Origin: Amorphophallus konjac
Taxonomy: Eukaryota; Streptophyta; Magnoliopsida; Alismatales; Araceae
Direction: 5' to 3'
Assembly: GCA_022559845.1 (NCBI GenBank)
Contig: CM040126.1
Span: forward strand, 124,286,886-124,350,885
DNA length: 64,000 nucleotides
Under the pieces are notes generated by a model. The model saw nothing but the letters and a program-made list of their open reading frames with translations. It was not told the DNA's origin and searched no databases. The translations under genes were made by a program, and so were the position numbers. Below are positions 12,340 to 22,475 of the stretch, piece after piece; within the stretch, counting starts at the first letter, position 1; each line of letters opens with the position of its first letter.

Positions 12340-12720
12340 GGGATTCAAGGCGAAAATTTTATGACGAAAATATCCCTCGCTAATTTACGGCGGATCAACG
12401 GCAGTATAATTATCTGTCGTTAATTTGTGTTGGTAAATATTTTACGTCCAAATAATGACTAATTTACGACGGAAAAAGACTTCCGTTGATAATTTGCAGC
12501 AGAATTTTTGAATGTCTCTAATTCATCCCAAATTTTTGCGATCTCAATTTTTGGCCGCTATTTTAACGCCGTTTTGCGATGGAGTAGTACTGTTGTTTTT
12601 CGTCGCAAATGCCACGTAATTAGTGACAGATCTGCGACGATAATTTCGTCACAAATTTTCTCATATTGCCCCCACACACTTAGCGACCGTTAAAAGTCAT
12701 TCAGTCGTAAATTTTCTTCC
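12340..12720. repeat. Degenerate TTTACGACGG / CGTCGCAAAT repeats, possibly a DNA-transposon end
   Basis: Short motifs alternate in both orientations: CTAATTTACGGCGG, CTAATTTACGACGG, TTGCGATGG, CGTCGCAAAT, GCGACGATAATTTCGTC and TTAGCGACCG. Such subterminal arrays are typical of plant CACTA-type and some Mutator-type transposons. I cannot find a matching pair of terminal repeats. A related phrase (TTAGCGAGGGATTTGAGACAA) lies at 14077-14100, so the element could span about 12200-14110. The class is uncertain. Confidence 0.45.
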
Positions 12721-13438
12721 TACCACACTCTAAAAGTTATATTACATAATAATAGTGGGTCAACTACAATATATTTCACAATGTTATCAACCAAGAAATG
12801 TCATGAAGTATAAAATGTCAACTAAAAAATGTTTCATTGAAAATCCAATTAAAGATAGATGTGTACAAATAACATGACTTTGTCCTTTTCTATTAATTTT
12901 GTTAATTTTTAATTAATATTTATTTCTTGACTCTATAATATTTTTTATTATAATAAATTGTTAAATTATAATTATAATTTATTTTCTAACTATCTAGTTG
13001 CAATAACAAGTAATTAAAACAAGTCGAGATCGAATCACGTACCAACCAAAAAAGAGTCCAATTTAATTGATCTGTTTATCTGTTAGCAAGGTCTTCCGAC
13101 GGTTGGATCTTGATAAAATTTTAGTCTAACAGTCAGATCTTTATTAAACCTTAATCTAATGGTCAGATTTTAAATTGAGAACAAATAATCTAACAGTTCT
13201 AGCGATATCTTTAATCAAACTTAATTCAACAGTTAAATCTTGATCAGATGTACGTAGATCGAGAGGTAATCTTATAATCAAATTTTAGATTGGAATCAAA
13301 TCCAAAAGGTCGGATTCTGATTGAATATTATAGATTCACGGTATATTTGTTGACGCCAGCACTAGTGAATCTTATGCCCTATAATGTAGATCGGGAGCAA
13401 ATGAACATAAAGATAAGATCCGGTTTCGTCAGACTGTG
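12721..13438. other. AT-rich non-coding interval
   Basis: No coding signal. At 13090-13270 a degenerate unit of about 40-60 bp recurs (words such as CTAACAGTCAGATCTT and CTAATGGTCAGATTTT). It looks like an old tandem repeat. Confidence 0.55.
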
Positions 13439-13890
13439 TATGGCTATCAATGGGCGGGGCTTGGGTCGGACTTAGATTGGCTGGGCCCGACCATGATGTT
13501 AAGACATAGATCCGATCAGGCAGGGTATGTATGTCGGGCCGGGTCGGGCTGGGCAAGACTTTGTCGACACGGGCCTGACTTCGGTGCCTTGGCCTGAGTA
13601 ATTCAATAAATAATAATAAATATATATATATAAATATATAATTTATAATTTTATTAAATTAATAATAGTTTTAGATGTTAATTTAATAATTTGAAAAGAG
13701 ATTTTTTTTAATTTATTTAAAAAATATGATCAAGATGGGTCGACCCACGAGCTGAACTCAAGGCTCGAGCCCGACCCACGGACATAGTACGGTCGGACTT
13801 TTAGGTCAGGCGTCCGTAGGTCAAATTGAAAAGGACCTGGCGACCTGACCCGAAATCGGGCCTAGCTCGACTCAGTCATTGACAGCCCTA
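13439..13890. mobile_element. MITE-like element, about 450 bp
   Basis: The left end TATGGCTATCAATG and the reverse complement of the right end, TAGGGCTGTCAATG, match at 12 of 14 positions, giving terminal inverted repeats. Subterminal GC-rich words of the GGGCCGGGTCGGGC type lie at both ends and the middle is AT-rich. Ends like GGGCTGTCAAT are common in short hAT-like plant elements. I cannot see a clean target duplication, so the superfamily is not settled. Confidence 0.6.
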
Positions 13891-14313
13891 TTTTATAGTA
13901 CACCTTAAATATATTTTTATAATAAATTTAAATTATAATTTTAGTGATTATTATATTAATTATCAACTAGTTTTATTGAAGTTTATAATAGTTAAATTTA
14001 AAATTTAGTGATGGATTTGAGACTGATAATAATCCATCGCAGATTTCTATAATTTATTCACAGAAAAAAGAAAATTTAGCGAGGGATTTGAGACAAATTA
14101 GTGGCGGATAAGGGACGGACGGTCCTCTTCTTCCCCTCATCCACCCTCTCTCCTTTCACACACACACATACAATCCCTCTCTCTCTCTTCCTCACTTCCT
14201 CCCTCCCCGCAACCGTGCCTCACCGACGTCCCTCTCTACTATCGCTGCAGACGAAACCATTCCCCGCTAGCGTGCTCTTTGGTTTGGCCGCCAACATCGG
14301 TAAGTTCTTTCAG

Positions 14314-14361
<48 letters not shown>

Positions 14362-14373
14362 TCTCTCTTTCTC
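13891..14373. other. Non-coding left flank of element B, CT-rich
   Basis: AT-rich to 14100, then CT-rich low complexity with short AC runs, ending in a CT tract at 14312-14373. An open frame from 14101 is Ser/Leu/Thr/His-rich and runs into the LTR of element B, so I do not call it a gene. GGTAAGTTC at 14299-14307 resembles an intron donor, but nothing else supports an exon. Confidence 0.5.
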
Positions 14374-14378
14374 TCTTT
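14374..14378. repeat. Target-site duplication of element B, left copy
   Basis: TCTTT, repeated exactly at 34699-34703 directly after the other end of the element. Confidence 0.85.
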
Positions 14379-14950
14379 TGAAGTCTTGCGATCAATGACA
14401 CCCAAGAGAGGTGAATTGGGTGTTTACAAACTTTTAGAAAATTCTTAGCCAAATGAAACAAGTGTGAAGAATAGCCGAAGTGAAAATTTAGATCTATATG
14501 TAAACACTTAGATCTAATAAAATATATCACACTCAACCGATCTTAGGTACGGTGGCGGAGGTAAAATCCAAAGATTCAACTCACGCAAGATGTTATCTTC
14601 CTGAAAAGGTTTGCCTTACCGATCTGAACCCACCTTTTAATATACCCGAGATCTAATATGAGAATGATAAATTATGCTGGATCTAACACAAACAATACAA
14701 CCAAAATAATCTACGTGTGTGCTGCACAGAATGGGGATATAAGAGAAGGAACAAATCACACAATGGACAGTGATTTTTAGGTGGTTCGGATGCAACAACG
14801 GTAACCTACGTCCACCCCTCACGATCTGTGAGGATTCCACACTATCTTGTAAGGGATTACAAGATCAAAACACACACACACACGTGAGAAGTTGGAACTC
14901 CCACGAAGGTGCACAAGCACCGAATCACAAAGATATGTGAAAACTAGAAG

Positions 14951-14953
<3 letters not shown>

Positions 14954-15004
<51 letters not shown>
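14954..15004. repeat. (AC)n microsatellite in LTR of B
   Basis: A run of AC dinucleotides of about 50 bp. In the partner LTR the corresponding tracts differ in number and length. Confidence 0.9.
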
Positions 15005-15006
<2 letters not shown>

Positions 15007-15304
15007 GTGTTTAAAAGTACAAGATCAGTCACTTGAAGTTTGATGAAAAATAAGGGAGAAACACAAAATGAAAAACTCAGATTTAAGCTCCCCCTTAATG
15101 GATGAAGATGATCTTGGATGAAGCTTCCTCCACAGCTTGATCTTCACTTGAATGGCTTACAAATGATCTTAAAAACTTGGAGATCGATGAAGAAGTTCTT
15201 CCCCGAAACACTGTTCACGGAGCTACAGTGCCAGCACTCTTTCTCCCCTTGATAGCCTCTTTTATCTCCCACTTATTATTAGGGTTTTTGACCCCAATAT
15301 GATG

Positions 15305-15312
15305 TATTTATA
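15305..15312 (-). promoter_or_regulatory. LTR TATA box of element B (3' LTR copy)
   Basis: TATAAATA on the minus strand. The same motif is at 34034-34041 in the 5' LTR. Its distance from the LTR start (about 660 bp) marks the U3/R boundary area, so element RNA probably starts about 30 bp further along the minus strand. Confidence 0.65.
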
Positions 15313-15454
15313 GATCTTAGATGGTCAAGGGACAAGCCAGGAACCAGATCCACAAATCATGGCAAGTCTGGTGACTTTGGGATGAAACAAATCCAATGAA
15401 AGGGCCTTCCCACGTTTAAGAACACAAGTCAACAAAAGCTTCCTCGAACCTGGC

Positions 15455-15625
15455 GGTCGACCGGCAGGAGGGGGCGGTCGGCCGAAAATTTACAGAGTTT
15501 GAACTTTTCAGCGCTGGGAAAACTGGTTGACCGGTCTAGGGTGGGCGGTCGACCGAAACCTATAATTTTCCAGAGTTTTCATCTCTGGGAGATTAGGTCG
15601 ACCGCCCAAGCTGGCTAGGTCGACC
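15455..15625 (-). promoter_or_regulatory. GGTCGACC palindrome cluster in U3 of LTR B
   Basis: Six copies of GGTCGACC or a one-base variant lie at about 15455, 15476, 15525, 15547, 15596 and 15618. All are 140-315 bp upstream (minus strand) of the TATA box. A similar cluster is at the same relative place in LTR C. It is a candidate binding site for a dimeric transcription factor; the function is inferred. Confidence 0.5.
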
Positions 15626-15969
15626 GGAATCTGAAAAACCTGTAAAACAGCATCGTTTAGTGCTTGAATCATATCTAAACATTGTGGACTTGTGCTTTAC
15701 AAAAGAGTCCAGATTAAATGAGCTAGTTTAAAATCCTTCTGGACAACGTTAAGATGGGTTAAGTTTGAACATGTGCTTTGATTATTCATTTGGAGATGTC
15801 CATTTGAGCTTCATATTAAATCTCACATTTAAGCTATTCGCATTACACAAGGTGGCCTTAAACACGTTCAAAACTTACTCATGATTACTTGACATGTCAT
15901 GAGATGAAAAATAGAGTTCAATGTTTTGTTATCATCAAAATCATTACAATCACTCGGAGAGACTCAACA

Positions 15970-15986
15970 ATCTCCTTCTTTTTGAT
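15970..15986 (-). promoter_or_regulatory. Polypurine tract of element B
   Basis: On the minus strand AAAAAGAAGGAGAT directly precedes the LTR start TGTTGAGTC. Element C has the equivalent AAAAAGGGGGAGAT at 38265-38278. Confidence 0.8.
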
Positions 15987-16437
15987 GATGACAAAACATT
16001 GGATTAGAAGAGTAATGGCATGCCTTGATAAACAATATGTGTAATGCATCAAACCATGGCATTCTTCATTGTGCATCAAGCCAAGCAAAACACGCAACCA
16101 TGCAACATTTATTTGCCGAGATAGAAAAGAAATGAGACACAAGAGCCAACCATTTGAGATCAAACACTAGTTGCATTCATTTCATCATTTCATTACAAGG
16201 TACATTGATGCGAGAATGAATGCATGACTCTAGACACAAGTGACAAAACAACAACAAAAGATCCTCACATGATCATGCATGCAAACATATGAACATACTG
16301 ACATATATGAATATATAACCTGCACTACTACTTCTCCCCCTTTGGCATCATCAAAAGGGGATAGGATAGACAAAGGGGGACCCAAAAGACACAAGATGAA
16401 AGGACACAGACTAGAGGTAGGAAACTAAGAGACATCC

Positions 16438-17895
16438 TCATTGGTCATCTACAGGAGGCGGGGCGTCTGGTGGAGGGAGAGGCACATAGCCAAGGCGCTG
16501 CCGAATATCCGCAAATATGTGTTCGTGATGCCGAAGGCGGTGTTGGATATGGGTTAGTTGTTTATCCCTATCATAGTGACGACGCTGCATGTTCAGGAGA
16601 ACTCGATTCATAGCATGAAAAGCCTAACGTGATTCTTCATGGCTTTGGGTGAGGGTGGTCATGTTGGTGGAGGGAGTGTGCATTTGAGTGGCTAAGGAAT
16701 CCAAAGCTGTGGAGAAGGAGTGAGAATGCTGTGGTAAAGATTCCAGCATAGTGCCCATGGTTGCAATATTTTTTCCAAAGGTAGAGAGTTGTTCCCCAAA
16801 GGCATCCACTAGAGTTTCCAGCCCAGTGAACTGCCTGTCAAAACTCACATATTCTACCCAAGGATGTTGTCCAGCCCCCTGAGTAGAAGACTCTCCATAA
16901 TGGTACTGTGATGGAGGAGGCATCTCTGGATCCATGTGGTATGGTGAAGGTGGAGGGGGCTGGTCCTCAGGCTGAACTGGAGGGGGGACATCCCCTTTAT
17001 CATGCTGCTGCTCTTGTTCCTGCTCGTCCTCACTATCAACTTCTTCTCCATAAATAGGCACATCTCGATGTAACTCACCATCGAGACCATAGTAATATCC
17101 AAAATATGTAAAGATCTTATGCTTATTATATATATCATCTTGTCGAACATAAATGAACTGTTCATCTGCCAAATTGATCCCAGTATGGATGAATATGCCG
17201 GTTAACTGTGAGGCATAGGGCAAGGATCGCCGCAAATTGGTTTGGCAAGATCTAATGAGAGTCATCATGAGGCGACCCATGTTGACTTGAATCCCATTCA
17301 TATATAACAGGAACTTGTGAACCTCTGTCACTTCATTTCTACTGCCACTCTTTGGATAAATGAGAGAGGTAAACATATGGTGAAATATACGCTGCAATGG
17401 TGGGAAATGATTTGCATTCAATACGATTAAGTTGCTGACACCATGCACGTAATCACAACTGGTCATAGCAGGAAAAGTTTCCTCAACAGCTCCATGACCA
17501 AAAATCATGTCGGCTCCTCTAGCCGCAACTCCTAAACACCGCTCAAACAGATCAGGAGTAATATGCATCTCAACTCCTTGAACAACTGTAAATAATTCCT
17601 CATTCCTTTCGATCAAATTCCCATAAAACTGCTGCACTAGATTGGGGTAATATCGGGTATATCTAGTGACAAAATCAGTCCAACCTGGTTGAATCTCAAA
17701 GACAGCACATAAATCGGGCAAAAGCTCGTTCACCTCATTGAAGTCGACCAGTCGAGGGTCGATAATTGGACGAGGAGGCAACCGAGGGGCACGACGAGGT
17801 GCAGGTGCTCGCTGTAGTGGAGGAGCCGGGGCCTCTCGTCTCTGGCCACTAGCTTCCCCTTGGGCAGGACGCCGAGAACTCCGTCGAGGTGACAT
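16438..17895 (-). CDS. Env-like extra ORF of SIRE/Maximus element B (one in-frame TAG)
   Basis: The open frame from the ATG at 17895 (MSPRRSSRRPAQGEASG) runs 423 codons to a TAG at 16624-16626, then about 61 more codons to a TGA at 16438. In element C the codon matching the TAG is CAG (Gln), so the TAG is probably a single mutation. Parts visible: an Arg/Pro-rich N-terminus (1-45), a folded region (about 50-245, with FVTRYTRYYPNLVQQFYGNL and YASQLTGIFIHTGINLAD), an acidic Glu/Gln then Pro-rich linker (270-325), and a likely coiled coil (345-423 and beyond the TAG). I see no signal peptide or membrane segment, so env-like describes position only. The folded region resembles what databases call putative plant transposon protein; that is from memory, not a search. 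It is far less damaged than gag-pol in the same element. Confidence 0.75.
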
Positions 17896-18199
17896 CCTGA
17901 ACTAGAAAACTCACTGGGAAAACCTTGAAGAATCAATCTCAACCCAAGGGAAGACGATGGACCAAAAGGGCACTCCTAGTGCTTGTAATAGCCTTCTCCA
18001 CAACCTGGAACCATGGGAAGATCTTCCCACTCGCAAGAACGGCCGTGGAGATTTCGTCCCGAAATGGTGACGAACCGACCAGATCTTGTGCGGATGGAAG
18101 GGGGATGAGGTTTTTGGGCTTGAATGGTGGATTTGGTGTGTTCTAGGGTTGGGAAAATGTGTTGGAGAGAGAATGGGAGAGGTGGAATGAGAGAAAGGG

Positions 18200-18300
18200 A
18201 TTTTAGGACCCCTTAAAGAGGGGTTCGGATGTGGTCTGGTCGGGCCGGTTTGCTGCCACCAGTCGACCGGTGCGGGAGCGACGGTCGACCGCTAGGCCCC
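18200..18300 (-). promoter_or_regulatory. Candidate internal promoter upstream of env-like ORF, element B
   Basis: Two GTCGACC palindromes (18262-18269 and 18283-18290) lie about 370-395 bp upstream of the env-like start. They are followed on the minus strand by an AT core (CTTTAAGG near 18212-18220). Element C has the same layout with a better TATA (TTTTATAA at 41181-41188). The same palindrome sits upstream of the LTR TATA boxes. A promoter here is inferred. Confidence 0.4.
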
Positions 18301-18690
18301 CAAAAAAATCCTTAGTTTTGTATTTTTTGTTTCTTTTCTTTTCCTTTCTTTTTCCTTTTCCTTTTTTTATATATGGGGGGACTATCATCCGAGCTTCTAA
18401 TTCGAACCAACATCATGAAGTGGAGAGAAGGAGAAGAGATGGAGATTTGAGGAAGGTTCTCTAACTCCCCCTTAAAAGTTTCCTGAGGTCCGGCATCACT
18501 GAGTCCACAATTTATTTGTCCAAGGAATATCTGGCCTTAGAAATATTTTTCAAGAAGGGCTATATGTATAAATACATTCAAACATGCAGGAGTGTATATG
18601 AACACACAAGGTATCAAAAGTAAATGTATACAATATGCATGTTAATCTACACTTGATGCATATGAGTTTCTACAAATGTAATTCTTATCC
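18301..18690. other. Spacer between pol and env-like region of element B
   Basis: Pyrimidine-rich (TTTCTTTTCCTTTC) then AT-rich sequence with no coding signal. It aligns in layout with 41280-41700 of element C. Confidence 0.5.
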
Positions 18691-19160
18691 TAAGTGTAGA
18701 CCTATGTATGTATGCTCTCACCCTTGCACATCCCAAGTTCTCTTCTTATCTTACTAAATTAATCCTGGTTTAGGAGTTTTATGAAAATATCAGCTAGTTG
18801 ATTGTATGTGTCAATGAAATTCAATTCAAAGACCCTTTTTCCTACATGATCTCTCAGAAAATGATGTCGAATGTCAATGTGCTTTGTCTTAGAATGTTGA
18901 ACAGGGTTTTTTGACAAGCTGATTGCACTGGTGTTGTCACACAAGATTGGCACACATTTCATTTCAATGTCCAAGTCAAGCAATTGATTTTTGATCCAAA
19001 ATACTTGGGCTCCACAACTTCCGGCGGCTACATATTCAGCCTCGACCGTTAAGAAAGAAACTGAATGTTGTTTCTTGGAGGCCCATGAGACTAGACACCC
19101 ACAAAGAAACTGACAGTACCCATTGGTACTTTTGCGATCTACAATACATCCGGCAAAATC
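18690..19160 (-). pseudogene. Element B RNase H, C-terminal part (split by element D)
   Basis: RNase H would remove the RNA strand during reverse transcription. Visible from 19160 downward are DFAGCIVDRKSTNGYCQFL, the TVEAEYVAA block with its catalytic Glu, and CDNTSAISLSKNP with a catalytic Asp. Then come the conserved end KTKHIDIRHHFLRDHV and QLADIFIKLLNQD. A stop at 18759 falls where related elements read on; the frame continues as FSKIRRELGMCKG. The N-terminal part of this domain, ending DLITYIDADF, lies at 28388 onward on the other side of element D, with AAATC duplicated at the junctions. Confidence 0.9.
19156..19160. repeat. Target-site duplication of element D, left copy
   Basis: AAATC, repeated exactly at 28383-28387 after the far end of the element. 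Both copies lie in the RNase H coding sequence of element B. Confidence 0.92.
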
Positions 19161-19484
19161 TGTAAGGTTTCGCACAGCACCTACGGGCGACGCAGCGGAT
19201 AACAAAAAATTAATTTGCCCGATCCCGATGTTATGGAAAGCTTAATCTGTACTCTAATCGGTGTTTCTAAGACCCTAATTACGGGTTGCGTGTTTCACCT
19301 TGCGCGGAACGACGCTGTCCGCTAAGTCCGATGCAGAGAAACCGAGCCGCACAGCTGTACGGCCTCTAGAGTAGATCCACACGGACCCTTGCGCAGCGAC
19401 GGTACCTCCCCGGCGCAACTTTCCCCGACTCTATCACCTTCTAGAGAGAGAGAGCAAAGGGGAGAAAGGGGGGAGGCTAATCCT

Positions 19485-19520
19485 CCTCTTAAGCTTATGT
19501 GCTTGCTTAAGCTTAAGAGG
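19485..19520. repeat. Perfect 13-bp inverted repeat in LTR D
   Basis: CCTCTTAAGCTTA and TAAGCTTAAGAGG around a 10-nt loop. In the 5' LTR (27123-27158) one base pair is lost. It lies about 40-85 nt downstream of the TATA box on the minus strand, so it would be near the 5' end and again near the 3' end of the element RNA. Confidence 0.85.
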
Positions 19521-19561
19521 TTGGAAGAAGTGAAGGCTCGAAAGAGCATCACGTAGGTGGC

Positions 19562-19569
19562 TATATATA
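19562..19569 (-). promoter_or_regulatory. LTR TATA box of element D
   Basis: TATATATA, conserved at 27200-27207 in the 5' LTR. It is about 1.17 kb into the LTR on the minus strand, leaving a U3 of that length. Confidence 0.65.
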
Positions 19570-20743
19570 GAGTTTAGGTTTATTAGAAAAGGGTTCTAAA
19601 AGACCAAAACTGTATATATGTCCTATCCACTATTATACATATGTATTAAGCTCCATTTACACTCCTTTCCAAAAGGAATTAAAAGGAATTAATATATACA
19701 CTTGTATAATAATAATCCGTCACCTAAGAATCTATTGTGTGTGATCCTCTAGGCCCACAGTCACTCTAGTTTAAGGTCCATTAACTTCTAATTCTCAATT
19801 AGAAGTAAATTAAACATATTCTTCGCTTCTACCAGAGCGGAACAATAGTTTAATTTATTCCGAACCTTTGATCACGTTGGGTCAAGCAAATCCGCGTGAT
19901 CCTAGAGGACCCCGGGTTTAAACCAACCTGTCTGATACCTGTAAGTCCACAGTTACCGCATCGATATAATCCCTCGCTCATTCTATGAGTCTGGTACGAT
20001 CGAGGGTACGGTTTCTGTCAAACCCCATGATCATGCCATTTGACCATGACCTCCTTAAAGTGTATGACGTCCGTCCTAAACGAACTCATACGACCCTGGC
20101 CAGGGATTTAACGGAGCGTCAATGTCATGACCTATTAACTGTCTGATATATACCCGACAGTGAGCGATCCCTTCTTGACCATTGATGATCTTCACACGTA
20201 TCCTGGAGTGATTAATGACTCGGCAACTCATGACTTATGGTTAAAGTCACTTAGCTAAGTAATTAAACCATTCCAGTCCCCGTGTAAGATCCGATCAATG
20301 TCTCAGGTCAAAGGACCAACGATGCTACTGTGACCGTTGGATCTTCAGTTGACATTAGGTATAATCAACCATCTGAAGATCCAATAGCGGATCAGTTCAG
20401 TGCACATCCTCCAAGGACATACAACTACACATATGTGTTGGTGCCCCGCACCAATGACCATGAGACTGGTCACTGACACATCATGTGTACTAGTTTAATA
20501 GGTAATCAAAGTCCCCGAGTGATTACCCTCCAACCAGGAACAGTTTAAGGTATGTGTACATGTAAAGTCAATCTCATGTTCGAGATCCCATCTCGAGCTG
20601 ACTTTACAACCACATATCCTAGGGACAACGTAAAGTAACACAATCGCATATTTACGCTCAAACACCACTTTTTAATGAACAAGATCATACAACTATTGGG
20701 CCTACCCGACCCGAAATTGACCTGTAGCACACCAACACTAACA

Positions 20744-20756
20744 ATCTCCCACTTGA
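20744..20756 (-). promoter_or_regulatory. Polypurine tract of element D
   Basis: On the minus strand CAAGTGGGAGAT directly precedes the 3' LTR start TGTTAGTG. Confidence 0.85.
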
Positions 20757-20757
20757 A

Positions 20758-21513
20758 CTACATCCAATTGCCCACAACTTTGAGGCCCATCTTATCCCGA
20801 TGACGCTGAAATACAGTCTGTGTCAAAGGCTTAGTCAGTGGATCTGCTATGTTATCTTCTGACGGTACACGCTCTACCATCACATCTCCACGACCAACAA
20901 TCTCCTGAATAAGGTGAAAGCGCCTGAGAATATGCTTTGACCTTTGGTGAGATCTCGGTTCCTTCGCCTGGGCGATGGCCCCATTATTATCACAAAATAA
21001 TGGGATGGGAGCTGATATCTCGGGAACTACGCCAAGTTCCAAGATGAATTTCTTCATCCAGACGGCTTCCTTAGCAGCTTCAGCTGCAGCAATATATTCC
21101 GCCTCCGTCATCGAATCTGCAGTCGTGTCTTGCTTGGAGCTTCTCCAACTGACTGCCCCTCCATTCAACATGAATATAAATCCAGACATGGATTTACAGT
21201 CATCTGGATATGACTGGAAACTAGAATCTGTGTAAGCTCTAAGCTGTAAGTCCTCTCTTCCATAAAGCAGAAAAGGATCCTTAACCCTTCGTAGGTACTT
21301 AAGGATGCCCTTTACTGCCTTCCAGTGCTCTTCGCGTGGATTTACCTGATATCTACTGACAATGCTCAAAGCATTGGCAATATCAGGCCGTGTACATAGC
21401 ATTGCATACATGATTGACCCTATCGCCGAAGCATAGGGTACCTTATTCATGTGTGCGACCTCCTCAGAAGTTTTAGGACTCATCCCCTTGGATAGGTAAA
21501 TTCCATGTCTCAT
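20758..21513 (-). CDS. Element D end of RT and RNase H
   Basis: A 251-codon open frame. It starts in the RT thumb area (VPYASAIGSIMYAMLCTRPD). Its RNase H carries the acidic residues in YTDSSFQ, TEAEYIAA and CDNNGAI, then SKHILRRFHLI and the end VPSEDNIADPLTKPL. It ends 14 bp from the 3' LTR, as expected for the last domain of copia pol. It is one base out of frame with the upstream RT, overlapping it by a few bases around 21510, so a small indel breaks the polyprotein. The domain itself looks intact. Confidence 0.92.
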   Translation of the reverse strand: MRHGIYLSKGMSPKTSEEVAHMNKVPYASAIGSIMYAMLCTRPDIANALSIVSRYQVNPREEHWKAVKGILKYLRRVKDPFLLYGREDLQLRAYTDSSFQSYPDDCKSMSGFIFMLNGGAVSWRSSKQDTTADSMTEAEYIAAAEAAKEAVWMKKFILELGVVPEISAPIPLFCDNNGAIAQAKEPRSHQRSKHILRRFHLIQEIVGRGDVMVERVPSEDNIADPLTKPLTQTVFQRHRDKMGLKVVGNWM

Positions 21514-22274
21514 GGGAATGAGACCTCTCTTGAATTTTCCATCCTAAACCTTTTGAGGATAGTATCTATGTACATGGATTGGGATAATCCTAGCATCCTT
21601 TTAGATCTATCTTGATAGATCCTTATGCCCAGCACATAGGATGCTTCTCCCAAATCCTTCATGGAGAAGGTCTTGGACAACCAAGACTTAGTTGATGTCA
21701 ACATCGCTACATCATTCCCAATGAGTAAGATGTCATCAACATAAAGGACCAAGAAGGTCACAGAGCTCCCACTGACCTTCTTGTAAACACAGGGTTCATC
21801 TTCATTCCGAATGAAGTTAAAAGATTTGACAGCCTCGTCAAATCTTAAGTTCCAGCTTCTAGATGCCTGCTTTAATCTATAAATGGACCTTTGAAGTTTG
21901 CATACCTTCTTAAGATGTAGCTTGGAGGTGAATCCCTCAGGCTGTACCATGTACACCTCTTCTGACAGGTTTCTATTAAGAAAAGTTATCTTCACATCCA
22001 TTTGCCAGATCTCATAATCCAGGTATGCAGCAATGGCAAGGAGGATTCTGATTGACTTAACCATGGCTACCGGCGAAAACGTCTCGTCATAGTCAATGCC
22101 TTGCCTTTGACGATATCCTTTCGCCACTAGTCTAATCTTGTATGTGTCAACCTGTCCATCTGCACCGATTTTCCTTTTGAAAATCCATTTGCAGCCGATC
22201 GGGACCTTCCCTTCGGGTACATCAATTAAGTTCCAAACTTTGTTGGTGTACATGGACTGGATCTCTGAATCCAT
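21510..22274 (-). CDS. Element D reverse transcriptase
   Basis: A 254-codon open frame covering most of copia RT. It shows NKVWNLIDVPEGKVPIGCKW, IRLVAKGYRQRQGIDYDETF, SPVAMVKSIRILLAIAA and QMDVKITFLN (the first catalytic Asp block). YVDDILLIGND carries the two catalytic Asps at about residues 180-181. The end is SKRMLGLSQSMYIDTILKRF. Upstream it is cut off from integrase by a stop near 22475, in the same frame. It continues into RNase H one frame over. Confidence 0.93.
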   Translation of the reverse strand: MDSEIQSMYTNKVWNLIDVPEGKVPIGCKWIFKRKIGADGQVDTYKIRLVAKGYRQRQGIDYDETFSPVAMVKSIRILLAIAAYLDYEIWQMDVKITFLNRNLSEEVYMVQPEGFTSKLHLKKVCKLQRSIYRLKQASRSWNLRFDEAVKSFNFIRNEDEPCVYKKVSGSSVTFLVLYVDDILLIGNDVAMLTSTKSWLSKTFSMKDLGEASYVLGIRIYQDRSKRMLGLSQSMYIDTILKRFRMENSREVSFP

Positions 22275-22475
22275 TGCCTCTTGCCATTTCTCGGAGTCTA
22301 CACTATGGATTGCCTCCTGGTACGACTGGGGATCATCATCCTCATCGATACATACCTTAGAGGACCCCTCTGAGACATGTCCAACATATCTCTCAGGTTC
22401 TCTCGGTAGTCTACCAGATCTCCGTAGTGTCAGTGTTTCACCTTGAATAGGATCAACCGATACATTCTCATCTAA

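Larger units (their letters stand above)
14379..15969 (-). repeat. 3' LTR of element B (1,591 bp)
   Basis: It reads TGTTGAGTCTCTCCG from 15969 and ends ...ACTTCA at 14379. It matches the 5' LTR 32973-34698 over its length, differing mostly in AC microsatellites. It contains an AC run at about 14954-15004, a TATA box at 15305-15312 and six GGTCGACC-like palindromes at 15455-15625, which lie upstream of the TATA box on the minus strand. Confidence 0.93.
19161..20743 (-). repeat. 3' LTR of element D (1,583 bp)
   Basis: Minus strand TGTTAGTGTTGGTGTGCTAC from 20743 to ...ACCTTACA at 19161. Near-identical to 26796-28382. A TATA box (TATATATA) is at 19562-19569. Further into the transcribed part is a perfect 13-bp hairpin at 19485-19520. 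An open frame of 76 codons at 19552-19322 just downstream of the TATA box could be a short upstream ORF, since it is also present in the other LTR (27190-27002), but it shows no domain. Confidence 0.95.

Noticed and set aside
11648..12693. Small open frames of 60-73 codons
   Set aside because: AT-rich chance frames without motif, start context or homology I recognise.
14101..14448. A host exon with a splice donor (GGTAAGTTC at 14299)
   Set aside because: The frame is low-complexity and runs into the LTR of B; no acceptor or homologous exon seen.
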